From Onchidella celtica (taxonomy: Eukaryota; Mollusca; Gastropoda; Systellommatophora; Onchidiidae), in NCBI GenBank assembly GCA_963931925.1, contig OZ007567.1, positions 92,253,055 to 92,317,054 of the forward strand: 64,000 nucleotides of DNA. Reading direction: 5' to 3'. Position 1 is the stretch's first letter, and each line of letters starts with the position of its first letter. A program made the translations under genes and the position numbers. Under the pieces are notes generated by a model that saw nothing but the letters and a program-made list of their open reading frames with translations, searched no databases and was not told the DNA's origin. Of this stretch, positions 10,881 to 21,712 are shown in pieces.

Positions 10881-13657
10881 GTATTATATATATATATAGA
10901 GAGAGTACACTTATTCGGCACAGTTTGTCTCCAGTACTGTGTGTGTGTGTGTGTGTGTTCATAAATTATAATATACATTGTAATTTATTTTGTTCATTTT
11001 GGTGAAGATCTGTCTGCAGCACCTGATTCTCCCAGCTTTATACTCCCAAGTCCGATCAATTACTGAACTCTTAACTACGGGAGGGACGATCGTTAGGATC
11101 CTGGGGTCACTGTGCTCAGGTGAAGGACGGGGTCATTTTGGAGTAGACCACGGACAGAAAATTTATGCCTGGCGGATAAATCTGCATTAGGTATAATTTT
11201 CTTTTGCTTATATTTTACACTTTCTTTTGTATAGTGTGATTTCTGAGTTGTGATATCCTTATCAGATTCTAGTCTTTGCTGATGAAAAATGGTTCTGATA
11301 GATGATTGCTACATGGCACTCGTGCAGTTCTATTTTGTTGTATGTGCACTGTATTCAAATGTTTAAATTGCTGTAAGCAGCAAATTTCAGAGAGAGTGGA
11401 TGACCGAATGCGTTTAAAAAAAAAAAAGTTCTTTTATATGTATCTTTCTTGTGTAGTTTTTGAATTGGCCATTATGGCGTATAATAGTCTTGGACTGAAC
11501 CGAACTGAACCTAGCCGACTTCAAACGAGCACAAGAGAGAGAAGAAGCGATACCCTGAGATTGCGAAGTGAGTGATGGAATTTAACTCGAGTGGCCTGCG
11601 ACCTCTCATGTTTTCAATCCATGAGGCTGGCAAAGATAAGAAAGATTGCATGGCTGGGATCAATTTCCGCAGTTGGAAATGGGAGGTGAACTGGTGTGGG
11701 AACAAACATAACAAAAGGCCTGAGTATGAAGCCGAGGTTAAACTGGAGGACAGATGCTACGGTCGATTTGAGAATACACGGTCAGGAATGAACAGGTATC
11801 GATTTTTATCCACATCATAGATTTGCACCGGCCGCTCTTGGATTGATCAGTTTGACATGCAGTACACAGGCAACAAGACACTTCGTCACAAACTCCCTCA
11901 GCTGTGAGAGATCAAATATGGAATATTGCGAGGAATAGAAGATAAAGTGTATAAGGAATTAAACCAAATCATAAACATTTATGCACTGACCAATATCCGT
12001 GACAAGAGTCTTAGTGGGTTTTGTATTACATGTAGACCCATAGATATTATACATATACACTACAAAATATTCCCTGCTCGGCTGTGCTCTAGATACATAC
12101 CCGTCAAAAAAAAAAAAAAAAGGAAACCAGGAACAAATAAAAACATTCACAAACATTCACACACAAAGCCATGCTGATCAAAAGTGACACAAGACAGTGT
12201 ACTTTATATCTCTTGTACGCGATATTTTGCCGATTTTGAGGTTTTGTCATGAAAGTGGTTCTCTCACTCTTATTTTCATTATGTGTAAATGTCATTCCAA
12301 TCGGTTAGACACGTTTCGAGGTATGTGTTTGTGACGTGATGTTTTATGCGTTTTAGACCTTTTGCCGACCAAACTTCAATCCTCATTTTCTCGAAAAGGC
12401 AAAAATGTACATACAACAATATGGCACATACCCGACGATATGCTTAAGGAAGCGGCTATTGTATGAAAGAGGTTGTTACTTTACATAATACATCTTCCCA
12501 AGATTTTAATTATTTTAAATTTTTTATTAGAGTATTCCCGACACTCTGGGTCGCTATAGAAAGTCACGAAAAATGTATTATAGCATCAGTAAAATTCTAA
12601 ACACCCCAACATAAACCTATCAGCAGCTTTATAGAGAAAAATTCTGAACAATAACAAACATTTACCCATCCACTTTCGAAATCATAGGGGGTGTGAGGAT
12701 TCAACGTTTGTTGGAATTTAGCACATTGTAGACAGTGTCCAAACCAGAAGCGTATCACACTTAACAACTAGGGATTAGTTAAGTTGATCTGTTCAAGAAT
12801 GCTGTTGGGCAGGATATCTCATAACGGAGGACTGCAGCCAAAGAAAGATTTCCCCGTCAATTTTAATATAACTGTCATGAGTCTTTTTTTGTTTTTGTTT
12901 TCTTTATTATTTTACTTTTGCAGTAAGATGCATGCTGTCTTGATAACCTTTGGCTGATAAATAGAAAGAATGAAATGTCTACATGTTTTTACAAAAACAA
13001 ATCTGGACTGATATATAGCAGAAATTCAAATTAGTGTTCATGTCTACAATCCCATATGACTTAGATTACCACTGTATGTCAGCAATGGCAGTATCTTAAC
13101 GATACCTCCCCCCCCCCCCCCCCAATGTGGGAGAGATTATCAAATGCTGTGTGGGGGAGGGGGGCGTCATCAAGGGACGTGTCATCATGGAAAAAAATCT
13201 ATTGCAGCGACTCAGAACTTGCATAGTTTAAGTGACCAGCCCGAAGTTTTAAAATGTATATACATAAAACTATACATGACAATGGATATATTTAAAACAA
13301 CAACGACAGCAACAACAGCAGCAGCAGCAACAACAAGAACAGTACCAACCAACACACGAGCAAAACTGCAGACAATAGTACTGAGCGGAAATGTACCAGA
13401 AAAACCAGGCACACGTTCCAGCAGCTGTGAGGGCTTTCGCTGGTTGTACACAACTTTTTTCATGTCTTCAGAATCGATCAAAGTTCTCACTACTCTGGTG
13501 CCACATACACGCGCATTTTATGGGAACGTACTAAGAACACACACGGGTGCGTTCACATTTGATTTCTAACCACATATTCTGGTGATGATAGTGTACTCCT
13601 GTAGATGTGTTTGGAACGACAACATTGAATGTTAACTGCAAAACTGAACATGCATGA
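10881..13657. other. AT-rich stretch without a recognisable gene
   Basis: It contains (GT)n at about 10938-10958, A-tracts at 11416-11427 and 12105-12121, a run of 16 C at 13108-13123 and an (ACAGCA)-rich tract at 13297-13345. A P-like terminus resembling CATAGATATTATAC occurs at 12038 without a partner. Open frames here (for example 11572-11820) show no known motif. Confidence 0.45.
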
Positions 13658-13819
13658 AGCTAGGTTTTCATGTGTGCGGGCGTCAAAAACCATTGAAGTA
13701 GAGAAACAGGGAGAATATTTTCATTTGTACGAGAACGCCGTTTCCGTACCCATGGAAACACTCTTTCTTTTTACCACTTGACTGATTTTTGACGTTTCCG
13801 TACGCATGAAAACCCAGCT
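13658..13819. mobile_element. Probable MITE with imperfect inverted termini
   Basis: The left end AGCTAGGTTTTCATGTG and the right end, read on the minus strand as AGCTGGGTTTTCATGCG, are inverted copies that continue into a shared GTCAAA about 25-30 bp in. The interior (about 100 bp) is non-coding. The flanks TGA and TTA could be a diverged 3 bp target duplication, but this is not firm. Confidence 0.5.
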
Positions 13820-14544
13820 TTAGATATGTTACGGCAGAAATAGCAACAAGTGCTGATAACGCCATCCTGTTATGTATGTTTATAATATTATATCCGGTTC
13901 TTGCTGTGTAGCGCACAGTTTATTCTTAAACGAGCCAAGACTATGTTTGATAACTGTTGCTGTGCAGCTTGTTTTCGATTTTACATAGTCATACATTAAT
14001 ATGAAAAAGACAAAATGAACCTTTCATAGTTTCTAATGCCTTTTTTTTTCTGCAGCGTCTTGAAGGCGATCATCAATAAGAATTGAATACAATCTGACCG
14101 TAAATTAATTTCTGTGAAAGAAGCGGCGGTGGAAGGCCTGCTGCTGAGTCATAGAGTTTTAACTTTATTAATATAGGAAAACGTCATTTCGTGAATCAAT
14201 TCTCGACGGACGTCTGATTTATGCTGTTCTTCGCCAGCCAAGTCGTCCATACGATCAATAATTTCAAATGAGCAATTAGCTTAGGTGTCATTCTGTTCAA
14301 CTCCTGAGCCGACAAATGCTGAGTGATGACGATGTTCTTTGGTAGTTAGTGGAAGAAATTCATGAAAAACAGTGGTTACATTGCTGAATGGTGAGGACGC
14401 TGTGGTTTTGACGTTAATACACTTCATCGTGAGTGAGACACTTTCAGAAGGCTGTGGCCCGCTGAAGTTGATAAAGGATGGTCATTTAACCTTTCCAGAA
14501 TTCTCCTGATTTCGATAATGCTGGCACAATATGGCAAATCAAGT
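13820..14544. other. No recognisable feature
   Basis: Unique-looking AT-rich DNA between a MITE and the minisatellite. I see no gene, tRNA or bounded element. Confidence 0.4.
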
Positions 14545-14750
14545 AAGTACTCACACTGTCTAGTGACTGGTTTGTTATAGTGTCAGGCAATATGAAGTAA
14601 GTATCTACATTGTCTGATGGCTGGCACGTGACAGTTTCATGCAATAACAAGTACTTAGACTGCCTAGTGACAGGCACGTTACAGTGTCAAGCATAAGCAA
14701 GTAAATATCTAGATCTACATGTTCTGGTGACAGGCATATGATAGTGTCAC

Positions 14751-15369
14751 TGTAGCATCTGCGGGCTACCCCTTGCCCTCCCCCGGTTTTGTTGTTGTGC
14801 TGGTGGCTGAGCATGTGTCCACTACTTTTTTCGTTTTATTGTTGACAACCGCCAGAGTGTACTGTACTCCGTGACCTGACCTTCTTTTCTAGTGAGTAGT
14901 TTTTTCCTCGCTCGCTTGTTGTCAGGTGTTTTGACTCGTTCAGTAAATATTAGTATGTTCCCGAATATTCGATAACGTTGTGGATACGAATGTTTACGCC
15001 AGATTTGGCCTTGAGTGATGTAACCTGATGACGTATTGATGCGTGATTGGTTAGTTTGTGCGAGGGCAAGGGTAACGTTTATTTCGGGAACTTTCTGTAG
15101 GAATGTTTATATATATAGACCTGTGTGAGTGGTTGGTGGGGTGAGTAAGTGAGTTTCCTTTTGTGTGGCGTAGATATTTAGTTTCGCTGGTGTCTTCCTA
15201 GTATTTATTGTTCAGTATTCAGTTATTAAACTTTAGTGTTATTTAATCTATCGTCGGATCTCGTGTTTATTTATTTTACAGCTGTAATAGTTTCGTTTTC
15301 TAAAGGGTTGTAGTTAGATCAACTAACTCCCCCCTACTATAACGTGCTAGAACAACCTCAGCTGTTACA
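14751..15369 (+). mobile_element. Solo LTR (619 bp) with 5 bp target duplication
   Basis: It starts TGTAGCATCTGCGG and ends GCTGTTACA, giving TG...CA ends with a TGTA/TACA inverted tip. The same pentamer GTCAC flanks it at 14746-14750 and 15370-15374. A TATA-like TTTATATATATAGACC lies about 350 bp in, with an ATTAAA downstream, consistent with a plus-strand U3-R-U5 order. No internal retroviral sequence is present, so it is a recombinant solo LTR. A 5 bp duplication fits Ty3/Gypsy or Copia; the superfamily cannot be settled without internal sequence. Confidence 0.85.
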
Positions 15370-15435
15370 GTCACTCACAACAAATAAGTGCCTAGATTGT
15401 CTGGTGACTGACACGTTACAGTGTCACATAGTAAC

Positions 15436-17612
15436 AAGTAATAATAATAATAATAATGGATGGCATTTATATAGCGCATATCCATTACAAAAATGCTCTA
15501 TGCGCTTTACAGAAACATGTCAAAAAATACATGGGTAAACTCACACACACAACCCACATTTATACACACATAATAATAATAATAATAGATAGCTTTTACA
15601 TAGACTAGAAACTCTCATACAAATGACATTTTAACATCCTTTTAAACTGTGACAATACTTGCGAACTGCGGACATCTAAAGGAATCTCATTCCACACCCT
15701 GGGCCCAACATGGCTGAAAGCCCTTTCACCAAAACTTTTTAGGTTCACTACGGGTACTTTTAGTCTAAGGTTGTCAGAAGATGATCTTAATGCTCTTGCA
15801 GGGCGATGCAGTTCTATAAGTTCTGAAATATACTCTGGCGACATGTTGTTGACACCTTTATAACAAAATAAAGCCAATTTATATTTTATTCGCTGCTCAA
15901 TAGGTAGCCAGTGGAGCTCCTTAAATATTGGTGTTATGTGATCTATCCTTTTTCTTCTTGTTATTAGTCTTGCAGCATTATTTTGGATTAACTGAAGCTT
16001 ATTGATTTTACTTTTTGGAAGACCACTTAGCAGTATGTTACAATAGTCCAGCCTAGAGAGAAACAGCGATGTTACAAGCTGTTTTGTTACTTCAGTAGTT
16101 AGGCAGTGCCGTATACTGCTGATTTTCCGTAACTGGAAATTAAGATTCTTACACAGCTGACTAATAAATGGTGACATTGACATCTCTGCATCTAAGATTG
16201 TGCCCAGATCTTTTACTTTACTTGTCATTTTAATAAGATGGCCATTTACATTGATATCTGGTGGATTGATTTTTTGTTTTGGATTCGTTATGAGCATAAC
16301 TTCTGTTTTCTCATCATTTAGTTTTAGCTTATTATCATCCATCCATTTCTTAACTTCTTGTATGCAATGCTCCATTGTTTTTATCGTATCATCTAGGTTT
16401 TCAAGATCACATGCTTTATATATTTGGCTATCATCAGCGTGTTGGTGGTATTGAAGATCATATTTTCTGAAAATATCAGCAAGAGGTTGGGTGTATAATG
16501 TGAAAAGAATTGGGCCCAAAACAGAACCTTGAGGTACCCCAAAATTGAGTGTTTGGACATTAGAACAACTATCATTGACTCTCACACATTGTTTTCTATT
16601 TGAAAGATAGGACTGAAACCATGACAGTGCATTTCCTGCAATACCAAAGGTCTTTTCTAGACGATGTAATAGAATGTTATGATCTAAAGTATCAAAGGCA
16701 GCAGACAAGTCCAGAAGTACAAGAATACATACTCTTTTGTCATCGAGCTCTAGAAGAATATCATTCACTACTCTGAGGATAGCAGTCTCAGTACTGTGGC
16801 CCTTTTTGTATGCCGATTGGAATATCTCATTCAAATTATTTATTTCAATGTGCTCCATGATTTGCCTCAACGCTGATTTTTCAAGGATCTTAGACATAAT
16901 TGGTAAGTTTGACACAGGCCTATAATTTTTCGCATTGTTTACGTCGAGCCCAGCTTTTTTAGTCAAAGGTTTTACAATTGCCTGTTTGAAAGAATCTGGT
17001 ACAACACCAGTTCTCAGAGAAACATTGATTACATGAGTAATGGATGGCAATAACTCATCAAGATATAATTTCACAAATGTCATCGGAAGTGGGTCTAATT
17101 CACATGATTTGGATGGTGAGTTTTTGATAAGATCTTTAATCTCAGTCTCAGCCAACATCTGGAAATCAGTCAATTTCCTGCCTTCAAAAACACATAGTTC
17201 AGGTAATAAATTGGCAACATTGTTAAAATTAGATCTGATACGTTCAATTTTTTCATAAAAATACAATGAAAACATTTCACATAAGTCTTTATGGTCACCC
17301 TGTGGAAAAACCGAACTTGTTTCTTTCCCCAAAAGTTTGTCAGAGAGCAGAAAAAGATCTCTACATGTTTTAACACTGCTAAATTTTTGGATAAAATAAC
17401 CCCGTTTGAGTTTCTGAATCAATTTTACAACATTGTTTTTACTTTCTTTGAAAATGTCACTGTGAACTTGCAATTCCGATTTCCTCCATCGCCGTTCATC
17501 TTGGCGTCTTTTACGTTTTAATTCTTTAATTTCAAGGGCGAACCATGGTGACCATGGTCGATGTGATACTGTCCTTGGTGTTACCGGAGCATGTTGGTCT
17601 AATGTTTAGTAG
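15436..17612 (-). mobile_element. 5'-truncated L2/CR1-type LINE
   Basis: The 3' end, read on the minus strand, has the tail GCGCTATATAAATGCCATCC followed by (ATT)n, typical of L2/CR1-group elements. A second ATT tract (15571-15589) lies inside the 3' UTR. Homology starts near 17605 just after the expected endonuclease, so the endonuclease and 5' UTR are missing. It interrupts the 55 bp minisatellite on both sides. AAGTA-like sequence at both junctions may be the target duplication. Confidence 0.88.
15605..17605 (-). CDS. L2/CR1-type reverse transcriptase, N-terminally truncated, open frame intact
   Basis: A 667-codon frame without stops encodes the post-endonuclease linker and a complete RT. 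The ATG-less start reads DQHAPVTPRTVSHRPWSPWF, the linker conserved between endonuclease and RT in these elements. RT landmarks are NYRPVSNLPIMSK, FQSAYKKGHSTETAIL, DLSAAFDTLDH (motif A), GVPQGSVLGPILF (motif B) and HADDS (motif C; His in place of the usual Tyr or Phe). The C-terminal block LHWLPIEQRIKYKLALF...GERAFSHVGPRVWNEIP is diagnostic of this group. A Met-first reading would need an internal start. The intact frame despite 5' truncation argues for a fairly young insertion. It cannot mobilise alone because the endonuclease is absent. Confidence 0.9.
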   Translation of the reverse strand, partial: TLDQHAPVTPRTVSHRPWSPWFALEIKELKRKRRQDERRWRKSELQVHSDIFKESKNNVVKLIQKLKRGYFIQKFSSVKTCRDLFLLSDKLLGKETSSVFPQGDHKDLCEMFSLYFYEKIERIRSNFNNVANLLPELCVFEGRKLTDFQMLAETEIKDLIKNSPSKSCELDPLPMTFVKLYLDELLPSITHVINVSLRTGVVPDSFKQAIVKPLTKKAGLDVNNAKNYRPVSNLPIMSKILEKSALRQIMEHIEINNLNEIFQSAYKKGHSTETAILRVVNDILLELDDKRVCILVLLDLSAAFDTLDHNILLHRLEKTFGIAGNALSWFQSYLSNRKQCVRVNDSCSNVQTLNFGVPQGSVLGPILFTLYTQPLADIFRKYDLQYHQHADDSQIYKACDLENLDDTIKTMEHCIQEVKKWMDDNKLKLNDEKTEVMLITNPKQKINPPDINVNGHLIKMTSKVKDLGTILDAEMSMSPFISQLCKNLNFQLRKISSIRHCLTTEVTKQLVTSLFLSRLDYCNILLSGLPKSKINKLQLIQNNAARLITRRKRIDHITPIFKELHWLPIEQRIKYKLALFCYKGVNNMSPEYISELIELHRPARALRSSSDNLRLKVPVVNLKSFGERAFSHVGPRVWNEIPLDVRSSQVLSQFKRMLKCHLYESF

Positions 17613-17895
17613 GCCCTAAGTACATGACAGGCACATTACAGAGTCAGGCAATAACAAGTAAGTACCTATACAGTGTCTGATGGCAGACATCTTACAGTGT
17701 CACGCAATAACAAGTAATGACAGGTATGTGATAGTGTCACGCAATAACAAATAAATATCTAAATTGTTTAGTGACTGGCTTGTGATTGTGTCACATGATA
17801 ACAAGTAAATACCTACATAGTGTGGTGTCTGGCACGTGATAGTGTCACATAATAACAAATAAGTACCTGGTCTACATTGTCCCGTGTTATAATGG

Positions 17896-20779
17896 GACGT
17901 CATGTCCTATTCAACACACACGTTAACGGTAATATTGATAATAATTGTGCAACGCCCATTCATTTAAGAGGGAAGGATAGTAAAAGATTAAAGTTAAGTT
18001 TTATGCTTCATGAATACACAACCGCGTTGTTTCAATGATCGATTTACTAAGTCTGCAGACTGGAATAGAAGATACAGAGCGTGCAGGTTATCATGGACAT
18101 CAGTAATGTCAGGGATTGCTTTCACAATGAAGCTTTCGAGTCTTGTGATTCTGAAGCCAGACGAAATAACGGCATGGCTGCTGTTTTATGTTTCATGTCG
18201 GCAAGCTCATGGACAATAAGGGATAAGTTGAACATTTAGCTGCCAAGATGAAAATTCGTAGAGTCTACCCAGTCACGGGATGTTTTTGTTAAAGTAGTGG
18301 ACACACGTTATATGCCATGACATACCTAGCAAAATGCTCACTGAATTTCCGCCATAACAGTGTTTCTAAAATTTACTTATTTCAGTTAAAAACGAACATT
18401 TAAGACATGCATTTTGGGTTGTTATTTCTTGTTCGTGAAATAAATAAACAAATAAATGAATGAATAAATAAATATACAACGTGATGGAGCATAATATTTC
18501 TTTAAAAGAATAATACGAAATACACTATAGTTTGTTGGTTAAACTTTCCAATAACTTCTGCCTCGGACCTACATAAAATTCACGAATTTACATGAACCAA
18601 TGAAGGAAACACAACCATGTTATTTATAATTATTAAGTGCTTTTACAAATCAACCATTACTGTGAACGCATTAACAAGATATATTGATGCATCTCTAGTA
18701 CATCTACCAAATGTCAGTAGATTGATTCCGAACTGGACGTGATATTCAGGCAATCTTGTTTTTCGTTCATCCACTACCGCGTTTGAAGTACCAAAGCACT
18801 GTTTAATAATAAAACAGCGGTCTTTCTTTTCGGTCAGTCCCGAGCAGATTATCACTAGTACAGTTAACTGTCGCTAGTGAAAGGAAATCGACTACCATAC
18901 TCCAATCCAGTGAGTATATTTTTCACTCGCCCTCCGGTTTTTCATTAGAGTTGAAACCACTTGGTTACTGTTTATGGAAACTCGATATTCGTCATTTTTA
19001 GATATAGTTAATTAATTAGCCTAAACCACAAGGACATTGAGCTACGATATTAGACACAGACGAGAACAAAGTGGAAAACAAAAACAAAAAGTTGAATGCT
19101 GCAAAGCCTCGCGCAAGAAATAATACAGAAACAATGTAATAAAACGCAAAGGAAAAGGAAGGCGTTTTATTGGGTCGTCTCTATATTATCAAAGATACTA
19201 GAAACGATAAGATGAGACACTGTCTTCTTCCCACCACTAAAAAAAAAACGTGCATACAATTTTCGCGCTGATCGTGGGCGAGGCCCAATGCGCTTAGTAT
19301 GAAAAGAATGCTTGATATAATGGTAAATTTATGATGCAAAAGTGTGACAGTGCTACTGCGACTAAAAAAAAAAAAAAATAGCCAGTTTCCCACAGCGATT
19401 GAAGGTTATAATTCCACAATGAGTGATGTCAACCAAGGTCAAGTGCAATAGCTGAACAGTGAACAAAATTCAACATTAATTTTTCGCTATTTGGCTTTGT
19501 AAAATAGGGCACTTTTCATGACTTCCGCGCGTTTGCCGCTAGGTGGCGGTGCGAAATGTGTGCACACTAAAAGCACCATCTGTTACATCTTATCAGTTCT
19601 AGTATCTTCGGTATTAATTCTTACGGGAGACTTTGCAACATACAATATCTTCTTTGTGCGTCATTTAGATTTTGTTTCAAGAATTGCTGCGGCCCCATAG
19701 TTTGTTTAAAAAAAAAATAATTTTGTCCAATGAGAACAACAGCATCAAAAGTAATAATGGTGTAAAACAGTTGTCCATAAACAGTTTCATGAAAGGAAAC
19801 CACGTGCAAGCAGCCAAGAACGGCTGCTCACTAATGGGATTTTCATGAGATTATGATATTTTATAGCGACGGAAGACGACACTGCAGCACAAATTTACCC
19901 ATCCTGTTCCACAAAATTCGTGGAAGTATCAAAAACGGTGTACGTTTAATTCTATTTGCATCCTTGTCTTGCAACTGTGTTACCCAATCTCTGACCTAAT
20001 TTCGGCAGGCGTATTCCTCAACAACGTGAGATATTGTCTTACTGTTACAACAGTACATCGGCATGGAGATCAATGCAATGGATAAGGATCGAAGGATTGG
20101 GGCTGTGCACAATGTCGAGATAATTATATTCTGGAGTAAAATTGCTATGGCTGTTAGGACGATTCTCGAGATGTATCCAAGGGATGCAACTCTTGAATCA
20201 TTTATGATTTTTATTTTCATTATCAGAGTTAAGGACTCCTGTCTTGTTCCGCCTCATGAATTTCCCATTTATATTTTTACCAATCTGACAGAACACTATG
20301 TCAGCCAGAGAAAAATCGACCCAACTGTAATCAAGGAGAAAATCGACTGTGTGTGAGTGTGACAACTAAGATACAAAGCTATGAATTTTTAATCTGAGCC
20401 CTCATAAATTCTGGCACAGTTTAAAAAGATATTAAGCTATTTGATTCGTATTATTTTCCAGAGGGAAATTAGAAAGTCGTATTTTAATCGTTAAGCCATG
20501 GAAAGATTGGAAAACAAATTACTGACCTTCATCCCGTCATCACTGACAGTGTTTACAAAGGCGTATGGGAACCCTTTGGTTGTGGGCAGCTAGAGGAATT
20601 GATTTGTCCGGAATTTTTAATCGTTGTTAATTTGTTAATCTCTGTCCGTTGTTTTTTTTTTCTTCTTGCTTTAGCGAATTGAGTGATGTGGGGTGGAGGG
20701 GATGGGGGCAATTGCCAATGGCTCATAGGGCCATGAATAATTATATCTGTGGTATGTGGTATTTTGGCATTCAGTATTT
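17896..20779. other. No recognisable gene
   Basis: AT-rich DNA with several A-runs and a tetranucleotide AAAT/AATA tract near 18440-18475. A CTCF-like motif at 19536 is listed separately. Open frames at 18010-18219 and 19996-20356 have no recognised motif. Confidence 0.45.
19536..19551 (+). promoter_or_regulatory. CTCF-like core motif
   Basis: CCGCTAGGTGGCGGTG closely resembles the bilaterian CTCF core (CCANNAGGTGGCAG type). CTCF is conserved in bilaterians, but a single motif match in 64 kb is only suggestive. Confidence 0.35.
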
Positions 20780-21061
20780 TGTCTTAAAGGAGCGTAGAGG
20801 AACAAACCGTGTTCCAATCACAGAGCGCAACTGTGAGCGACAGTTATACTGACCCGCCCCCAAGACCGTGGGAGGATGGGAAAGAATGGTATAAAACCCC
20901 GGGCCTGTCAAGCCCCAACAGCACTATGCTGAGGCCCCCGAGAAACAAACGATCTCAACCGCCCCAAGCACTGCGTCGCTTCCCCCAGTCGAGAGCAGGT
21001 GTGTGTGTTATTGAATAAACGTCTTTTGTGCATTACAGTAGACTTATATTCTTCTTTGACA
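20780..21061 (+). mobile_element. Probable short LTR (282 bp)
   Basis: It runs from TGTCTTAAAGGAGCG to CTTCTTTGACA, giving TGTC/GACA ends. A GTATAAAAC TATA box lies about 110 bp in and GAATAAACG, a poly(A) signal, about 125 bp further. The last 100 bp recur in direct orientation at about 21618-21712. No target duplication matches the immediate flanks, so it may be part of a larger rearranged element. Confidence 0.55.
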
Positions 21062-21388
21062 TGTACGTGCTCTTTAATAATAATACTGTTCTTGCTGATT
21101 TTAAGATGATAATATCAGATGCGATCAGATATTTACGATGAGTGTAACTGTAAACAATAGATATATTTTCCTCATAAGCATTTTAGACTCGGGAAGTTAT
21201 GATACCAGACACTGTCATAATATAAGAGTCATGTGGCTATGCTGTTTATATTGTTTTAGATACATGTACTGAAATGCCGTATACTATTAGCCTAACCGAG
21301 CAGAGTGGGTGCTCACTAATGTTATGTTAGATCGACGACCACCATATTAGTGCGCACGGAATGTTTAGAAGTCTTTATATAATATTGT

Positions 21389-21390
<2 letters not shown>

Positions 21391-21462
<72 letters not shown>

Positions 21463-21467
21463 TCTAA
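21391..21467 (+). repeat. (CT)n microsatellite with TTTC interruptions
   Basis: A nearly pure CT tract interrupted at intervals by TTTC. The Leu/Ser-rich open frame across it is an artefact of the repeat. Confidence 0.95.
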
Positions 21468-21617
21468 TATCGCACACCTCATGTTTCGTTTATTATCTTC
21501 ACTCTTGATTTATTTACATTTTAATATACATGTGTTATTATTATGCTAGTCGTGTTAACTATGCCATGTGACATTACATGTATATATTTGTCTTGTTAAT
21601 TGGTATACTGTTACACG

Positions 21618-21712
21618 ACTGCGTCTCTTGCCCCAGTCGAGAGCAGGTGTGTGTGTTATTGAATAAACGTCTTTTGTGCCCTACAATAGACTTATAATTA
21701 TTCTTCTTTGAC
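21618..21712 (+). repeat. Second copy of the LTR-like 3' segment
   Basis: It repeats the stretch CCAGTCGAGAGCAGG through AATAAACG to CTTCTTTGACA, also present at about 20965-21061, with a few substitutions and an ATT insertion. The poly(A) signal is retained and the U3-like part is missing. It could be the remnant of the partner LTR of an internally deleted retrotransposon. Confidence 0.6.

Larger units (their letters stand above)
14545..17895 (+). repeat. Minisatellite of about 55 bp units, split by two insertions
   Basis: Degenerate head-to-tail units carry the core GTGACAGGCACGTTACAGTG followed by TCACGCAATAACAAGTAAGT and a CTACATTGTCT-like spacer. Units occupy about 14545-14750, 15370-15437 and 17615-17895. 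The first gap is a solo LTR and the second a LINE, so the array predates both. Unit-to-unit identity is moderate, which suggests an old array. There are no constant repeats with unique spacers, so it is not CRISPR-like. Confidence 0.8.

Noticed and set aside
12038..12062. Fifth P-like element from CATAGATATTATAC
   Set aside because: Only one terminus-like word. No partner end or 8 bp repeat could be found, so it was left as a possible relic.
14545..14750. CRISPR-like array
   Set aside because: Units are degenerate, contiguous and without unique spacers, in a eukaryotic, transposon-rich context. It is a minisatellite.
19996..20220. Membrane protein (hydrophobic 74-codon frame)
   Set aside because: Hydrophobic composition in AT-rich DNA is expected by chance, there is no family motif, and an opposite-strand frame overlaps it fully.
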